From: Blastocladiella emersonii ATCC 22665
Taxonomy: Eukaryota; Blastocladiomycota; Blastocladiomycetes; Blastocladiales; Blastocladiaceae
Assembly: GCA_025594325.1 (NCBI GenBank)
Contig: JANHCV010000010.1
Location: 310,001 to 374,000 of the forward strand
Length of the DNA stretch: 64,000 nt
Direction: 5' to 3'
The notes beneath the pieces are model-generated. The model saw nothing but the letters and a program-made list of their open reading frames with translations, made no database searches and was not told the origin of the DNA. Each line of letters opens with the position of its first letter. The stretch's first letter is position 1. Both the position numbers and the translations under genes were made by a program. Of the stretch, positions 10,081 through 22,266 are shown one piece after another.

Positions 10081-11155
10081 GGACTCAACGATGTCAGCAA
10101 ATGAAAACGACTTCCTGCAACACGTTCCTGTCGAGGATCTCAGCCTAACGGACGAGGCGACATTGTCGCAGCCGCTTTCTGCGATCCCCGCTCAGTGTGT
10201 CTCACGCCCGCTACGGCTCATGGACCTGGCTGTGTATACGCCGCAGGTCCACCTTGTCATTACGCCGCTTCATGGAACCGTTCACCATGCTAAACCGCCG
10301 GGTGGGCCTCTAAGCTACACCTATTTGCGTGCATGATCACGGTTGCGAAATTATGTTAATCTCAGTGCCCGCCGGTCCACCTGACTGCGATCCCGCGAGC
10401 AGCCTTCAGTTTGTGGCCCGCTGACGTGTTAGGTATCAGTAGCGAGCTTGTGCTCCCAATCGGAATGTCTTTGCAAAGCGGTCATGTTGTCGCAAATCAC
10501 GCTCGATCTATCACTTCTCGAGGGTTCCGTGACTGCCTCCATAATCATGTTGTGCCTCTTGCGGGAATCGAGTGACACACTTGCTTTGCAGCCCCGCGCG
10601 CCGCTCAAGATCATTCACCGGGCACCAGAATTCAATATTGGAGCAGGTATCCCATGGAGCGGCGGGCTTCAGTATCAACGGCCGCACGTAACCGCTTGCT
10701 CGGGTTGCACGCGGAGAGCGGTGCTTGGTAGCCCACCCAGCTGGAAGTGTGCGAATTGCCTGCCAGCCACGCAGCAGAACGACCCGTCAAGCGGCGACAA
10801 TCCCACGAAACTGAGGCCGCAAACGTGCTGGACTTGCCGCAAGCTCACGACTGAAGTCACCCCGCTCGAGCAAGTTTGCCAGCGCGAGGGTCATGCTTCC
10901 CCCCAGTCGTTTAATGTTGTTCTCTGTCCCGCGTGCTCGCCTCGCATTCGCCGGATCGGTTGCGACTCGTGCTTCTACTACAATGGCGGCGATGGCATGT
11001 GGCCGTATCGTCCTCCTGCTGCAATTGCTCAAGCCGAATCCGTGATGCTCGCTCAAGACGAAACTGCTGGCGAGCGGCAAGAATTTCCCTCACCCGCTCA
11101 CGACGAGCTTGCGGAGCCCAATCAAGACCAGGTCGAAGACGAGCCGTCTGTCTAA
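10081..11155 (+). pseudogene. Broken copy 4 of the F-box-like/Cys-rich family
   Basis: Begins like copy 3 (FLQHVPVEDLSLTDEA against PLQHAPIDQLSLADEN). After RPLRLMDLA the frame jumps straight to VYTPQVHLVITP, so the F-box helices have been deleted, and it stops at about 10336. A second open stretch, 10448-11155, holds the C-terminal two thirds intact: ITLDLSLLEGSV, then CSGCTRRAV, CWTCRKLT, CQREGHASP, CPAC and RRIGCDSCFYYNGGDGMWP, plus an acidic tail. The final Cys-rich end could in theory still be expressed from an internal start. A GCGTTGCGCCACCACGTG promoter element is present at 9985-10006. Confidence 0.75.
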
Positions 11156-11236
11156 GCAAGCGACCCCCGCTCAACAGCAACTACATCCCGCTCACCCACA
11201 AGCGTAATGAATACACACACGGATCATTCTATTCCA

Positions 11237-13495
11237 TCACCTCCGCGGCCGCCGCGCGAACCCCTCATCTTCACCCGCTGCCATACTCGGGAACCGCTGC
11301 ACGAGATGCGCCGCGAGCCGGTCCGCCGCATCGTACCTGCCCGCGGCGCGGAACGGCGCGACGACTGACCTCAAATGCGTCGGCTCGGGCGGGTTCGGCA
11401 TCGCGTCAAGCACCGCGACGGCCTGATCAACCCACCCGGCCGCCGCGAGCGTCTCGAGGTACTGCGCGTAGTGCTGCGGCTGGAGCGCGAACCGGTCACG
11501 GTCCGTCCACTGCGCGACGAGCGACTGCGCGGTGGCCGGGGACCGCGACGCGCGCGCCGCGCGGAGCACCGTGTTCGCGATCGCCGAGTTGACGGGCACG
11601 CGGTCGGCGTGCGCGAGGTAGACGCGGACGACGTCGCGCGCGCGGCCGAGGCGGAGCAGCGCGTCGAGGAACGCGGCGAGCGACGCGCGCGAGTGGTCGG
11701 GCTCGACTTCGAGGCGCGCGGCCAGCTCGTCGATGACGGGGACCAGCGCCGGGTCTGTCCGCGCTGCTTTGGCGGTGCGCTTGGACTTGGGCGTGCCGTC
11801 GGCCGCAGCGGGCGCGGACCGCGGGCGCGCGAGGTCGACGAGCGACTCGAAGATGACCATGTGCGCCTTGAGCGACGGGCGGTACCCAGCGGGCTGCGAC
11901 TCGAGGACCGCGAGCGCCGTGGCGAGCTCGCCGGCGCGCGCGAGGCACTCGAGCTTGGCGTCGAGCCCGATGGCGTCGAGCGGGACGCTGCGTGCGGCCA
12001 TCTCGCGCTCGACGAGACCGAACACGACGGGGTCACGGTCGCGCGCGGCGGCGAGCAGGAGCGGGTTGAAGCTCGCGGCGGTGACGGTGGGCGCCGCCTT
12101 GAGCAGCGCGATGGCGCGCGCGTACTCGCGGCGCTGCGCGAACGCGGACACGAGCGTGTTGAAGGTGACCGCGTCGGGCGCGATCCCCGCGGCGGGCATC
12201 ACGCGCTCAAAGACGCGGAGTGCGCGGGCCATGCGGTCGTCGGCCTCGGCGTCCACAGACCCCGAAACGCGCGAGCTGACGAGGCCGCGGATGTAGGCAT
12301 TGTACACGCCCACGGACCGCGCGTCGTCGGGCAGCGCGCCGAGGAACAGGTCGGCCGCCGCGACGTGGCCCGCGCCCACGAGCTCGGCGACGATGACATC
12401 GGCGATCCGCGGCAGGTCGCGCTGCACGTCCCCGGCATCCCCCGCGCGCAGCTGCTCGACGATGCGGTTGACGCCGTCGAGATCGCCGCGTCTTGCAGCT
12501 GCCGCGAGGAGCGGGCGGTACGCCTGCCACCCGACGGGTAGGTTGCGCTCGCGCAGATCCGCGAGCATCTGGCGCGCGCGGTCGGGGTCGCCCGCGTCGA
12601 GCGCGGCCTGCACGAGGAACGCGTACGTCGCGCCGTCGGGGTGCAGGTCCCACGCGGGGAACGTGACGGTGACGAAGCGCACGGCGGCGTCGAGCCCGTC
12701 GAAACGCGCGTGGCCGCGGACGAACTGGTTGGCGAGCGGCACGTCCGGCTTCACTCCCACGAAATGCTCGGCAATGTGGGCCGCGAGTGAGTCGAAGCGC
12801 GCGCGCTGGTGGCGCTGCACGACGGCCTGGAGGAGCGCGGCGAGCGCGCCGCGGTGTAGGACGAGACCCTCGGCGGCGGCGGCGCGCTGGAACGCGGTCC
12901 ACGCGCCGTCCACGTCCTTGAGCTTGACGAGGGCGGCGATGGCGGCGCCGTGGACGGCCGCGCGGTAGCCCGGCGAGGCGGACGCGCCGAGGGCCAGCTC
13001 AAGGGTGCGGGTCACGGCTGAGACGGGCCGCTGGGCGGCGGCGACGGCGTGCAGCGCGGCAACGTGCACGGTGGTCATGTTCTGGGTGGGGACGAGGTCG
13101 CGGTGGCGCGTGTAGGCGGCGTGCACGTCGAGAACGGCGGACGGCGGCTGGCGGCGCTGTGCGAGGCGAGTCGCAGCGCGCCACGCCGTCGGCGTGTACA
13201 CGAGTCCGGGCTTCGCGAACATGGTGTCGAGGATCGACTGGACCGCGTCGAGGCGCTCCGACTCGTCGTCGACGGCTGGTTCAGGCGGTGGTTGTGCCGC
13301 AGCTGGCGTGTCTGCGACAGAATCGGACGACGGTGCAGTAGCAGCCTGCGCCGGCTGAAGGAGACGAGTGAGGGCCGCGTCGGCGACGTCGGGGCTGAAC
13401 CATCCGGCCGACGCGGCCTGCTGGACGACCCGCGCGATCTCGCGGGTGCCCGACGCGGCGTGGACGCGCGCGACGAGTGCCGGGAGTGATTGCAT
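11237..13495 (-). CDS. Pentatricopeptide-repeat protein (752 aa)
   Basis: Single exon. The first true ATG is at 13493-13495 (MQSLPALVARVH). The frame is open 30 codons further upstream from a GTG, so an upstream exon with a targeting peptide is possible. From about residue 150 the protein is a run of helical hairpins with PPR hallmarks, for example WTAFQRAAAAEGL, ATYAFLVQAALDAGDPDRAR and the best one, PDAVTFNTLVSAFAQRREYARAIALL. A Pro/Ala-rich linker lies near residues 45-80. PPR proteins bind organellar RNA and control mitochondrial transcript stability or translation. It is Ala-rich, as expected of this GC content. I cannot name an orthologue. The TGA stop at 11237-11239 lies about 80 bp from the convergent end of family copy 4. 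Confidence 0.8.
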   Translation of the reverse strand: MQSLPALVARVHAASGTREIARVVQQAASAGWFSPDVADAALTRLLQPAQAATAPSSDSVADTPAAAQPPPEPAVDDESERLDAVQSILDTMFAKPGLVYTPTAWRAATRLAQRRQPPSAVLDVHAAYTRHRDLVPTQNMTTVHVAALHAVAAAQRPVSAVTRTLELALGASASPGYRAAVHGAAIAALVKLKDVDGAWTAFQRAAAAEGLVLHRGALAALLQAVVQRHQRARFDSLAAHIAEHFVGVKPDVPLANQFVRGHARFDGLDAAVRFVTVTFPAWDLHPDGATYAFLVQAALDAGDPDRARQMLADLRERNLPVGWQAYRPLLAAAARRGDLDGVNRIVEQLRAGDAGDVQRDLPRIADVIVAELVGAGHVAAADLFLGALPDDARSVGVYNAYIRGLVSSRVSGSVDAEADDRMARALRVFERVMPAAGIAPDAVTFNTLVSAFAQRREYARAIALLKAAPTVTAASFNPLLLAAARDRDPVVFGLVEREMAARSVPLDAIGLDAKLECLARAGELATALAVLESQPAGYRPSLKAHMVIFESLVDLARPRSAPAAADGTPKSKRTAKAARTDPALVPVIDELAARLEVEPDHSRASLAAFLDALLRLGRARDVVRVYLAHADRVPVNSAIANTVLRAARASRSPATAQSLVAQWTDRDRFALQPQHYAQYLETLAAAGWVDQAVAVLDAMPNPPEPTHLRSVVAPFRAAGRYDAADRLAAHLVQRFPSMAAGEDEGFARRPRR

Positions 13496-13862
13496 GAGAA
13501 TACCGTTGCTGTTTGCGCGGAGCGAGGAGAGCGGGCAGAAGCGCGAGACAAACGCGTCTCGCGTGTTGTGGCCGATCGACGCCACGTGCGCCGTCGCGAG
13601 GTCGCTTCCATCACGTCTTGGACCTCAGTGGCCTCCTGAATAGTTCTATATCGCCTTGATATTCATCCAAAGGCTCATTGGATCATTCACGGCATCCATG
13701 CGTATTCGGGTGTCCATGAGGCCCATGCAAGGGTCACGGGATGCTGAGCCGGTCCCTGCCATTCCGCTCTGCCGACCATCGCCGCGATGGAACCGCCTAC
13801 GCTCCCCATCACAGCAGAATACAACGTATCAACACCTCGTAACTCTGAACCGACTTGCCGCA
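13496..13862. promoter_or_regulatory. Divergent promoter region between PPR and BolA3-like genes
   Basis: About 370 bp between divergent starts. No coding evidence was seen. Confidence 0.35.
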
Positions 13863-14353
13863 ATGCCGCTCCTCAAGTTCTCTGCGTCCACTGCGTCGAT
13901 GCTGTCGAGCACGGCGGCCGCGTCCATCTCGTCGACGGTGCTGCGCGGCATCACGGCGTCGGGCTCGATCCTGACGTCGCGCACCTTCTCCTCGACGTCG
14001 GCTGCGCGGTCCGCCGCTGAGGGCGCTGCTGCGGGTGCGGCGGAGCCCACGTTCGCGACCAAGGCCGAGGCCGAGGTGTACCACAAACTCAAGGGCGCCT
14101 TCGAGCCGACCGAGCTGCACGTCGCCGACGTGTCGGGCGGGTGCGGCGCCATGTACGAGATCAAGATCATCTCCAACAAGTTCAACGGCACGACCAAGCT
14201 CCAGCAGCAGCGCCTCGTCAACCAGGTGCTCAAGGAGGAGCTCAAGAACTGGCACGGTGCGTCTCCTCTGCTGCGATCGACGATGGCAGTGTGCTGACTG
14301 GACGAGCGTGCCGTATAGGCGTGCGCATGACGACGCTCCCTGCGAGCCGCTAA
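13863..14353 (+). CDS. BOL3: Mitochondrial BolA3-like iron-sulfur cluster protein
   Basis: Two exons, 13863-14256 and 14319-14353; the 62-nt intron has a GTGCG donor and TATAG acceptor. The product is 142 residues. The first 45-50 residues are Ser/Ala/Arg-rich with no acidic residue, as in a mitochondrial presequence. The BolA fold follows: a KLKGAFEPTELHVADVSGGC segment, then AMYEIKIISNKFNGTT, QQQRLVNQVLKEELKNWHG and a short C-terminal end contributed by exon 2. The DVSGGCGAMYEI stretch is typical of the BolA3 branch, which works with a monothiol glutaredoxin and Nfu1 to pass [4Fe-4S] clusters to lipoate synthase and respiratory proteins. Splicing is needed to restore the WHG-V-R-M-T-T-L ending common to the family. 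Confidence 0.88.
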
Positions 14354-14605
14354 GATGGCTGTCCGCTGAGGCACCACTCGACCCCCTTCCTCCCTCCTGT
14401 ACCCTTTATAAATACGCCAATTTTGCTGATACTCGTGTGCTCTGTGGTGCTGTCCCTCGCGCGAACCAACCGAGCCGAGTCGCACCGCCAACGCGTTCCC
14501 TCTCTCTCTCCCGCACCGACCATTCGCCCATGTATCACATCCTCCTGCGCCTGACCCAGCGCAACTTGATGCAATAGTCCCCCCGCCATCGCCCATGCGA
14601 CACCC

Positions 14606-17600
14606 ATGTCGTCGTCGTCCAACGCCCCTCCGACCCCGCCGCCGCCGGCGCTGCCCCGGCTGAACACGACGCCGAAAGCGAGCAGCGCCGTGGCCCGCCG
14701 CGCCGCCGCCAACGCCCTGCGCGGCGCCCTCGAGCTCTCCTCCTCATCCGACCCCGCCGCCGCACCGGCCGACGACCGTGAAGTTTCGCCCATCACGCCC
14801 TTCTTCGGCGCCAGCGCCGGCGCGCCGCACCCGTTCCGCACCCTGCCCAACCCGCTCGATCACTCCGCCGCCGCCGGGTCCACGTCGTCGCTGCTCGCTG
14901 GCACCGACGACGATGCGAACCCCAGCCGGCGCGTCGAGGTCGTCGACGGCAGCAGCCCGCTGCTGACGACCAACACGCTGACCGTCTCGATCGTTGAGTC
15001 GGCCGGACCCGGGTCGCCCGCGACCGCCGGCACCGCGACTGCGCCGGGCACCGGCGCTGCGCCGTCCGAGACCACGTCGCCCGCAACCCACCACGCCGGC
15101 GGCATGAGCACGCCCGCGGGCCGCGACATTTCGTCCGCGACCGCCGCGCAAATGGCGTACGACCCGATCGCGTTCCTCGAGGCCGCCGGGTGCGGCGCCA
15201 TGTACATTGAGGTGGCCGAGGGGATCAAGGGCCGGTCGGGTTCCTTCTCGGTGTCGCCGTCGGGCCGCGACGTGGTCGTGACCGGGTACAACGGGCTCGT
15301 TGTGCTCAACCTCGCGCGTCCACTCGACGAGCCACGTATGCTCGACCGCGAGCGCGCGCCGCTCGTCGCCAATTTCCAGCGGCAGCTCCAGGGGACCGCG
15401 CGGGTCCAGTGGAACCCGCACGCGGTGCGCGAGCATTGGATTGCGTCAACGGTACGCTTCGGCAGCACTTTCATGACGCAGGACTGCATCTGACCCGCCG
15501 AGCGGACGTAGGAGCGCAACACGGTCCTGCTGTGGAACGCGCTGCCGCCATACGGCCTCGGCACGCCGCCGAACGCGGGCTCGCCGAGCGGGTCGCCGCA
15601 GACCAAGGCCGATCTCGGCGCGAGCTGGGTCGGCACCTCGTCGCTACTCGCCTCCCCGCCCAGCGCGCTGCTCCCGACCATCCGCGGCGGCGGCACCTCC
15701 GCCGCCCCACCACTCTACCCGTCATCCGCAGCCGTGCAACGCGTCCTCAGCGGGCACACGCGCACCGTGACGGACCTGCACTGGTCGCCGTTCCAGCCGG
15801 ACCTCCTCGCGACCTCGGCGCTCGACGGCCAGATCCTCCTGTGGGACCTGCGCAAGCCGGGCGCCTCGGCCATCGTCAACACGTTTGCGTCGTGGCCGCG
15901 CGTCGTGCACCGCGTCCGGTGGAACCCCGCCAACCCGTGGCTGTTCGCCGGCGTCCACTCGGACCACGCGTCGCTCTGGGATATCCGCCACGGCAGCCTC
16001 CCGATTCACGCCGCGCTCGGCCATCCAGCGGGCAGCGCGCCGCCGCTCGCGCCTACGGGGCTCCGCGTCACGGCGCTCGACTGGCACCCGTCGGTCGAGT
16101 CCGAGCTCCTGACGGCCGGAATGGACGGTATCGTGCACGTGTGGAACTCGCAGGACCCCGCGCACCCGGTCCACGCGACCGCCGTCGGCCACCCCGTCGC
16201 CGACGCGCGGTACTCACCCGACGGCGCCCACGTCGTCACCGTCCCGTACCACCACGCCGACCGCGCACTTCTGTGGTCCACGGCCGAGTGGGACGCCGAG
16301 CCCGCGGTCCTCGACGTCACGGGCGCGGTTGCCGTCGACTGGCGCGGCGGAAGCGCGCCGCCGCACCACCACGGCGGGGTCCCGGGGGCTGTGGTCCCCG
16401 TCGGCGCGGCCGCGGGCGGGTCACGGCTCGCGAGTCTCGGGATCGACGCGTCCGCCGCGAACCTGCCTGGGTCCGCGCCGATCTCGGCCGTCGCACCGGC
16501 AGCGGGCGCCAAGGACTACCAGCTCGTTGCGTGGACGACCGCGCAGGATGTGTGCGTCGTGCCCATCACGCCGGTGCACACGCACTCGGTGCCCGTCGGT
16601 GCGTCGGCCGCCGCCGCGAGCACCGCCACGTCCGCCGAGGACCTCGACCTCGCCATCGTCGCGCTCGAGGACGATACCGCGCGCCCGCTGTCCGTCGTCA
16701 CGCACCGGCACCACCGGCACCATCACCATCCCGACTCGGCATCCACGTCTGCTGCCGCCCCCACGCCGACGGCCAACACCCACTCGCTTGTGATCCGCCG
16801 GCGCGCGCAGCAGGGCAGCAGCAAGATCGCGGCACGCACCGCGGGGATCTCGGGCAACTCGGCGTACGCAAAACTCCTGCAGGCCGTGCACGCGACGGCG
16901 CCCGGGATCGGGCACGGGACCGCGCGCGAGTGGCTCGTGACCAACGGCGCGTCGCTGGTCCTCGCGCGCGGCGACGAGGGCACGCTCGGGCTCAGCGGCG
17001 AGCTCGCGCGCCGGCTCAGCAACGCCGCCGCGACGCCCGCGAGCGCGACCACCCCTGGCGCTGCGGGTCTGGCGTCCGCGGGCGACGAGGTGCGGCCCGT
17101 CCTCAAGTCCCTGCCGAGCGAGATGCTGTGGGTCGCGGGCCGGTACGCCGACGTGAAATTCGAGCGCGTCGATCTCGCTGCGCGCGTCATCACCTTCGCC
17201 CTCAAGGGCCCGTGGGGCCCCGACGGCGCACTCACGCCCGTACGCGTCACCATGGCGTTCCCCGACGCGTACCCGGCGCAGGCCGGGCCCAGCGTCACGA
17301 TCCACGATGTCGGCCAGGACGTGGCCCGCGAAACCGCCGCCGCGATCGACGCCCAGCTCGCACACCTCATCCAGCGGAATACCGCACGCGGACGCGTGTG
17401 CCTCGAACCGTGTCTCCGGTTCCTCCTGGGCCAGACGGGCGGGCGGCCTGTCAGCGGCGGGCCGACGCCGACCGCGCTCACGCCTGGCGGCGGGGCGAGT
17501 TTTGCGAATGGCGGCGCCGCAGGAGCGCCGTGGGCCTCGTCCCCGCACAGCATGCCGCCGACGCCCGCGCACCTGCTCCCGACGTCGCCGCTCGTCGACG

Positions 17601-20404
17601 ACGACCTGGCGGAGCCGGGGCTCGACGACACGGACTCGGTCGACGGTGATGCCGCAGTCCTCGGCGGCGTCGTCGCCGGGTCCCTGCACATGCCCGACGG
17701 CGGGCGCGGCGGGCTCGTGCGCGGCAGCAGCTCGTCCGCGTACGACGGGCTCCCGCTCCCGTCGCTCGACGCGGGCGTGCGGCGTGACTACGACTCGTGT
17801 ATCCCGTTCCCGCGGCTCGCGAGCGTCGCGTGGTCGCCCACCGGCAAGTTGGCGGTGTTCACGTCGCCGTTCCCCGAAATCGCCACGCCGATGCCCCGGT
17901 CGCTCGACCAGTTCCAGGCATTTAAGAACGAAGTCGCCCACCTCGAGGCGGCCGCGAGGCAGAATCAGCAGGAGGACGGGATCGATGGGAACGAGGAGGA
18001 GGAGGATTTGTTGATTCCGAACCTGTACTTTCCCAAGGTACGCGCGCGCGAGCGGTTGCTTGTGCTCGATAACGCGCGCTAACAACTCGTGCGCGTGTAG
18101 CTCCCGACGATGCACGGCACCGACGACATGCTCAACCGGTTCCGGTCCAAGTTCTTCCCGTCGACGGTCAAGGACGCGTCGAGCCCGGCCGCCGTCTCGG
18201 CGCGCGACGCCGCACGCAGCAGCAGCGCGCGCAAGCGCGTCAACTCAACCACGTCCGGGGGCGGCGGCAGCGTTGCGACCGAGAGCTTCTCGCTCAGCGG
18301 GACCACCGCCGCGTCGATCCGCGGCAGCAACCGCGACCGCGACTCGCTCGCCCCCTCGTCCGTCAGCGTCACGGGCTCGGTCGGCGGCGGCGGCGGTGGC
18401 GGCACCAGCGGCGTGACCAACACCACGCTCGTCGTCAGTGACTACCTCACCAACAAGCCCAACCGCGCCGTCGTCCTCGTCGACATGTCGCACCTGCTGC
18501 CGTTTGACGTCGAGCTCGCCGCCGCGTACCGCATGGTCGCGAGCCCCGGGCCCGACGGCGCGCTCGACCTCGTCAGCGTGTGCCGCCACAACGCCGCCGT
18601 CACGGCGGCTGCGGGGCGCATGGACCTCGCGCGCATGTGGGGCCTCGCCGAGCTCATCGTCCAGACGCCGCCTGGCTGGTCCGCCGCGGGGCGGCACGTC
18701 GTCGCCGACTCGATCCGCGTCATGCCGCGCGACCCGTACCGTTTGGGGGCCGGCGGGAACCGCGCGCCGCCGCACCCGGGCCACCCGCTTGGCCGCGCGC
18801 TCATCGACCGCATCGTCGCGACGCTCGAGGCGCGGCACGATATCCAGTCCCTCGCCGTGTTCGCGTGCGTGTTCGGGACCGCCGCCATGGTCACGCACCG
18901 CGGGCCCGGCACGGGGACTGCCGTCACGAACCCGGGCGCCGTCGCACTCGCCGTCGCGTCGTCCGAGAAGCGCGGGTACTACACGCCGCCCGGCGCGACC
19001 ATCGTCCTAGCCGAGGGCGCCGCCGCCGCCGCGGGCCACCACCGGTTCCGCGGAACCCCGCCGCTCGATGGCGAGGCTGGCGGTGCCGCGCCGCTGCGGT
19101 CGGTGCACATGGCGTCGCCCGTCGCGCCGCACGCCATCTCGATCTCGGACTCGCCGCGCGGGTCGCCGCGGCTCGCGCCGAACGCGACGCTCATGGCGGC
19201 GCTCAACGCCGCAGCGGCCGCAGCGGGTGGCGCGCCGATCGCTCCCAGCATGTCCCTCACGTCCGTGTCCGCGTCCAGCATCCCGTTCCGCGGCGGCGGG
19301 TCGCCGACGCCGTCGATCGCGCCCGGGCTCATGCGTATGGCGACGGTCCCGCCCGTCGGCACCACGCCGCTCGTCGAGATCCCGCCGCCGTCGGTCACGT
19401 CGACGCCGCGACCGTCGATTTCGGGGTCGCTGCCGGGGCTTCCGCCCGGCGGGCTCGTTGCAGCGGGTCTGGTGCCGCCTCCGCCTCCACCTCCGCCCCC
19501 GCCGCCGGTTCTTTCGACGGTGCCCATGTCGTCGGCGCTGCTCACGGGCCCGACGTCGATCCTCACCGCGGCGCCGCCCGGGTTCCCGACCGACGGCGCG
19601 GGGCTCGCGATCCCGACCACCGCGCAGACGATGCAGCTGACCGAGTCGCCGGGCCTCGCTGGCGCGCCCGACGCGCTCCTCCCCGCGACCCTCGCTTCCA
19701 CCCAACCCGCCGCCGCCGTCCAGATCTCGATCAAGCTCCCCGCCGGCTCGGGCGGCGCGTCGATCACCATCACCGACACCCCCTCGCATGCCGCGTCCGC
19801 CCCCTCGCCGCACGCCGCGTCGGACCAGTCGCGCGCGCGCCGCTTCGCCGCGTACATGGACGGGTACCTGGACCTCCTGTTCCGCGCGCAGCTCCTCGAG
19901 CCCCGCGCCGTCCTCGCGCGCCACGCCGCCGCGCTGTCCGCCGCCATGTTCGGTCCCGCCGCGCGGCCCGCCGCAACCACCGTCGCGCACGCCGAGCTCG
20001 AGGCTGAGTGCACGTTCAAGTGCGAGACGTGTGGCGTCCCTGTCGTCGCGCCCGGCGCGACGGGCAAGGCGAAGAAGGGGCATGTCCGATGGTGCCCGCA
20101 CTGCGAGCGCCAGCGCAGCGTCCGGTGCAGCCTGTGCCGTGGGCCTGTGCGAGGGCTCGCGGTCGTGTGCCCCGCGTGCGGGCACGGCGGACACCCGGTG
20201 CATATCCGCGGATGGTTCGCGGCGGGTGCCAGAACGTGTGCGGCCAAGGGGTGCGAGTGCAGGTGCGGGATCGCGGCGGTGCTTGGCGCGGCGGCGGCCG
20301 TTGGGCCGGGGGTCGCGGGGCAGGGTCCGGCCGTCGTGCTCGGACCCGCGGGGCCGGTGCCGATCGGCGTCATGGCGGGTGGGCCCGGTGGAGTGCTTGG
20401 ATGA
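14606..20404 (+). CDS. WDR59/Mtc5-like SEA (GATOR2) complex subunit: WD40-RWD-RING (1891 aa)
   Basis: Three exons (14606-15451, 15512-18037, 18101-20404), introns of 60 and 63 nt, both GTACG to GTAG, all phase 0. The first 190 residues are low-complexity. WD40 repeats follow, including VLSGHTRTVTDLHWSPFQPD with GQILLWDLRK, HRVRWNPANPWLFAG and DGIVHVWNSQ. A RWD domain lies in exon 2 (LPSEMLWVAGRYADVKFERV, then TMAFPDAYP and a Cys-containing C-terminal helix). A very long Ser/Pro/Ala/Gly-rich region is followed by a C-terminal zinc module (CETCGVPV, CPHCERQ, CSLCRGPV, CPACGHGGHP, then a final CxC). This order matches WDR59/Mtc5 (Sea3), which tethers TORC1 control by amino acids to the vacuole or lysosome. 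It is longer than usual because of inserted low-complexity sequence, including a Pro run near residue 1580. Confidence 0.85.
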
Positions 20405-20571
20405 TGGGTATAGAGTTTTAATTTTCCTGACCCTCCACGTTTCGTATCGTCACTTGAGGCGGAGTCGCGGCGCTCACCTTGGCCATGGCCACGGCCGCAA
20501 CCATCGCGTCCAATCATCCAAAATCTGGAAACTGCAAGAGATGTATAGTGTATTGTAGCATCACAAACAGC

Positions 20572-22266
20572 TCATAGTTCCAGGGCCCTCGTCACGACGA
20601 GCCCTTCATGCAACGACACGATCTTAGCGAGAACCACGTCCTCGATGCTCGTCTGGACAACGAGCTTCCGCAGCGTTGCCGGCAGCTGTTTCGCGAGAAA
20701 CATCATGGGGCGATCTTCAATGTCCCACGCCGAGATATCGAGCGACTCGAGGTGCGGCGGGAGGTCCTTGGCAAAGTAGAAGTGGACGCGCCGCGAGGCT
20801 TTCCGGTAGTGGTTGATGGCGAGATGCTTGAGCGAGGGCGGAAGCGCGCCGACGAGCGAGTCTTCCTTGGCGGTCGGTTCGTCCGTGCAGGGGATCACGA
20901 ACTCGAGAACCTCGAGGTTCGGCGGGAACTCCCACGTCAGCGCGCCGTGGCCGGTGGCTTCGTTGCCCGAGAGCTTGAGCTGGCGCAGGCCCGGCGGGAG
21001 ATGGCGCAGGACCGCGGCGACGCCTCGCGCATTCGACCGGTTGTCCGTCAAGTCGAGCAGCGTCAGGCTCGGCGGGAGGTTCCGTGCGAGGATTTCGAGG
21101 GGACTCGTGTCAGTCTTGTTGCCGCCCTGCCCCTGCCAAAGACCCGCCGAGGAGAGAATCAGTTCCTCGAGGGTCGGTGGCAATGCCTGGCAAAGGGCTA
21201 CGACCGCGGGCGCATCAAGGTTGATGTCCGTGAACCGAAGTCGCTTCAGCGTGGTTGGGAGTGGTCGGTCAAAGAACGGAGCAAAGGAGCAGGGGACAAC
21301 GTTGTTCAGCAACAAACTGCGCACAAGCTCGGCCGGAAGGCTCCCAAAGTCGACGGCGCACTCATTGTCGCTGATGTCGAGCGAGACAAGAGATGGTGGA
21401 AAGTAGGGCGTGCCGGTCAGCGAGCCGCACAGGGTTCCCTCTGCAGCAGGACCTGTGAGAGCCGTCTGAAAGTCAAATCCGCAGTACTTGCCGGTATCGC
21501 CAAGCCGGTTCGCGGATAAATCGAGGTGCAGGACCGTGTCGGGCAGGTCGAGCTCGATAAGGTGACCATTGCTGATGTCGCAGTTGCTCAGAGAAACACG
21601 AGTCACGCACTGCTCACGGCTAGCAAAAGCAGTCGCGAGTTGACGAGCGCCGGCAAGCGTGATGCGCTTGCCCGTGATTGATACCGAGTCGACGCGCCCA
21701 GCTGCAATTTCGGGCGCGATGGATTCGATGGCGACGTCGCCCGCCGGCCGTTGGTTCATCGTTTCCTAAGGAGTCGACAGTTAGACCTTCACGGCGGGAG
21801 CATCCTAGAGCAGGCCACGTACGTTCACGTCAACTGTGCACCCACTCGCGGCCTTGTCGGCTGGATCTGGGACGTTGAAGATCACGAGAGCTCGCGCCTC
21901 GAGGGATTGAACGGGCTTGAAGCGCAGCCCCAAGTCGCGAAGCTGCTCAAGGTACCCGAGCCGCGCCCCTTTTACAAGAGGGAGCAGGTCAACAGGCTCG
22001 TCGATAATCCGCATTAGCTTGAGAATCTCAGCATTCTGCTCGAAGATCGCACGACTCACGTCGTATGTCGCGAGAAGCTCGCGAAGCCTGTTGAAGGCGG
22101 CCCGTTTGACCTCGGGAATCTCGCAAAGTCGCGCGACGCGTGTGTACCGCGCCATCGTCGTCAAGGAGATGTCCGACGAGGGATGGTTGCGAACGGCCCG
22201 CACGAGCACGCGATTCATGACATCGGGCATGGCGAGTTTAACGCGGCAAGTTGCATCAGCTAACAT
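20572..22266 (-). CDS. Leucine-rich-repeat protein, two exons (545 aa)
   Basis: Exon 1 is 21823-22266 and exon 2 is 20572-21765; the 57-nt intron is GTACGT to CTTAG, phase 0. The N-terminal helical part (MPDVMNRVLVRAVRN, then TMARYTRVARLCEIPE) aligns with the N-termini of the other LRR genes here and may be a degenerate F-box or ankyrin-like region. Exon 2 is an LRR array of the LPPSLTLLDLTDN / LPPGLRQLKLSGN type. An ATG inside exon 2 could make a shorter form. About 235 bp of its 3' coding end (20618-20852) was copied into the chimeric locus at 31385-31619. Probable protein-interaction adaptor; target unknown. Confidence 0.78.

Noticed and set aside
11375..12541. 388-codon plus-strand frame opposite the PPR gene
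   Set aside because: Antisense shadow; no structure of its own.
15409..17649. 746-codon open frame overlapping the WDR59 gene
   Set aside because: Arg/Ala/Pro-rich translation in the wrong frame of a well-supported WD40 gene.
18979..20517. 512-codon minus-strand frame opposite WDR59 exon 3
   Set aside because: Low-complexity antisense; begins and ends without gene signals.
20405..20571. Possible snoRNA or small RNA between WDR59 and LRR gene ends
   Set aside because: Convergent 3' ends only 170 bp apart; no box motifs or stable stem recognised.
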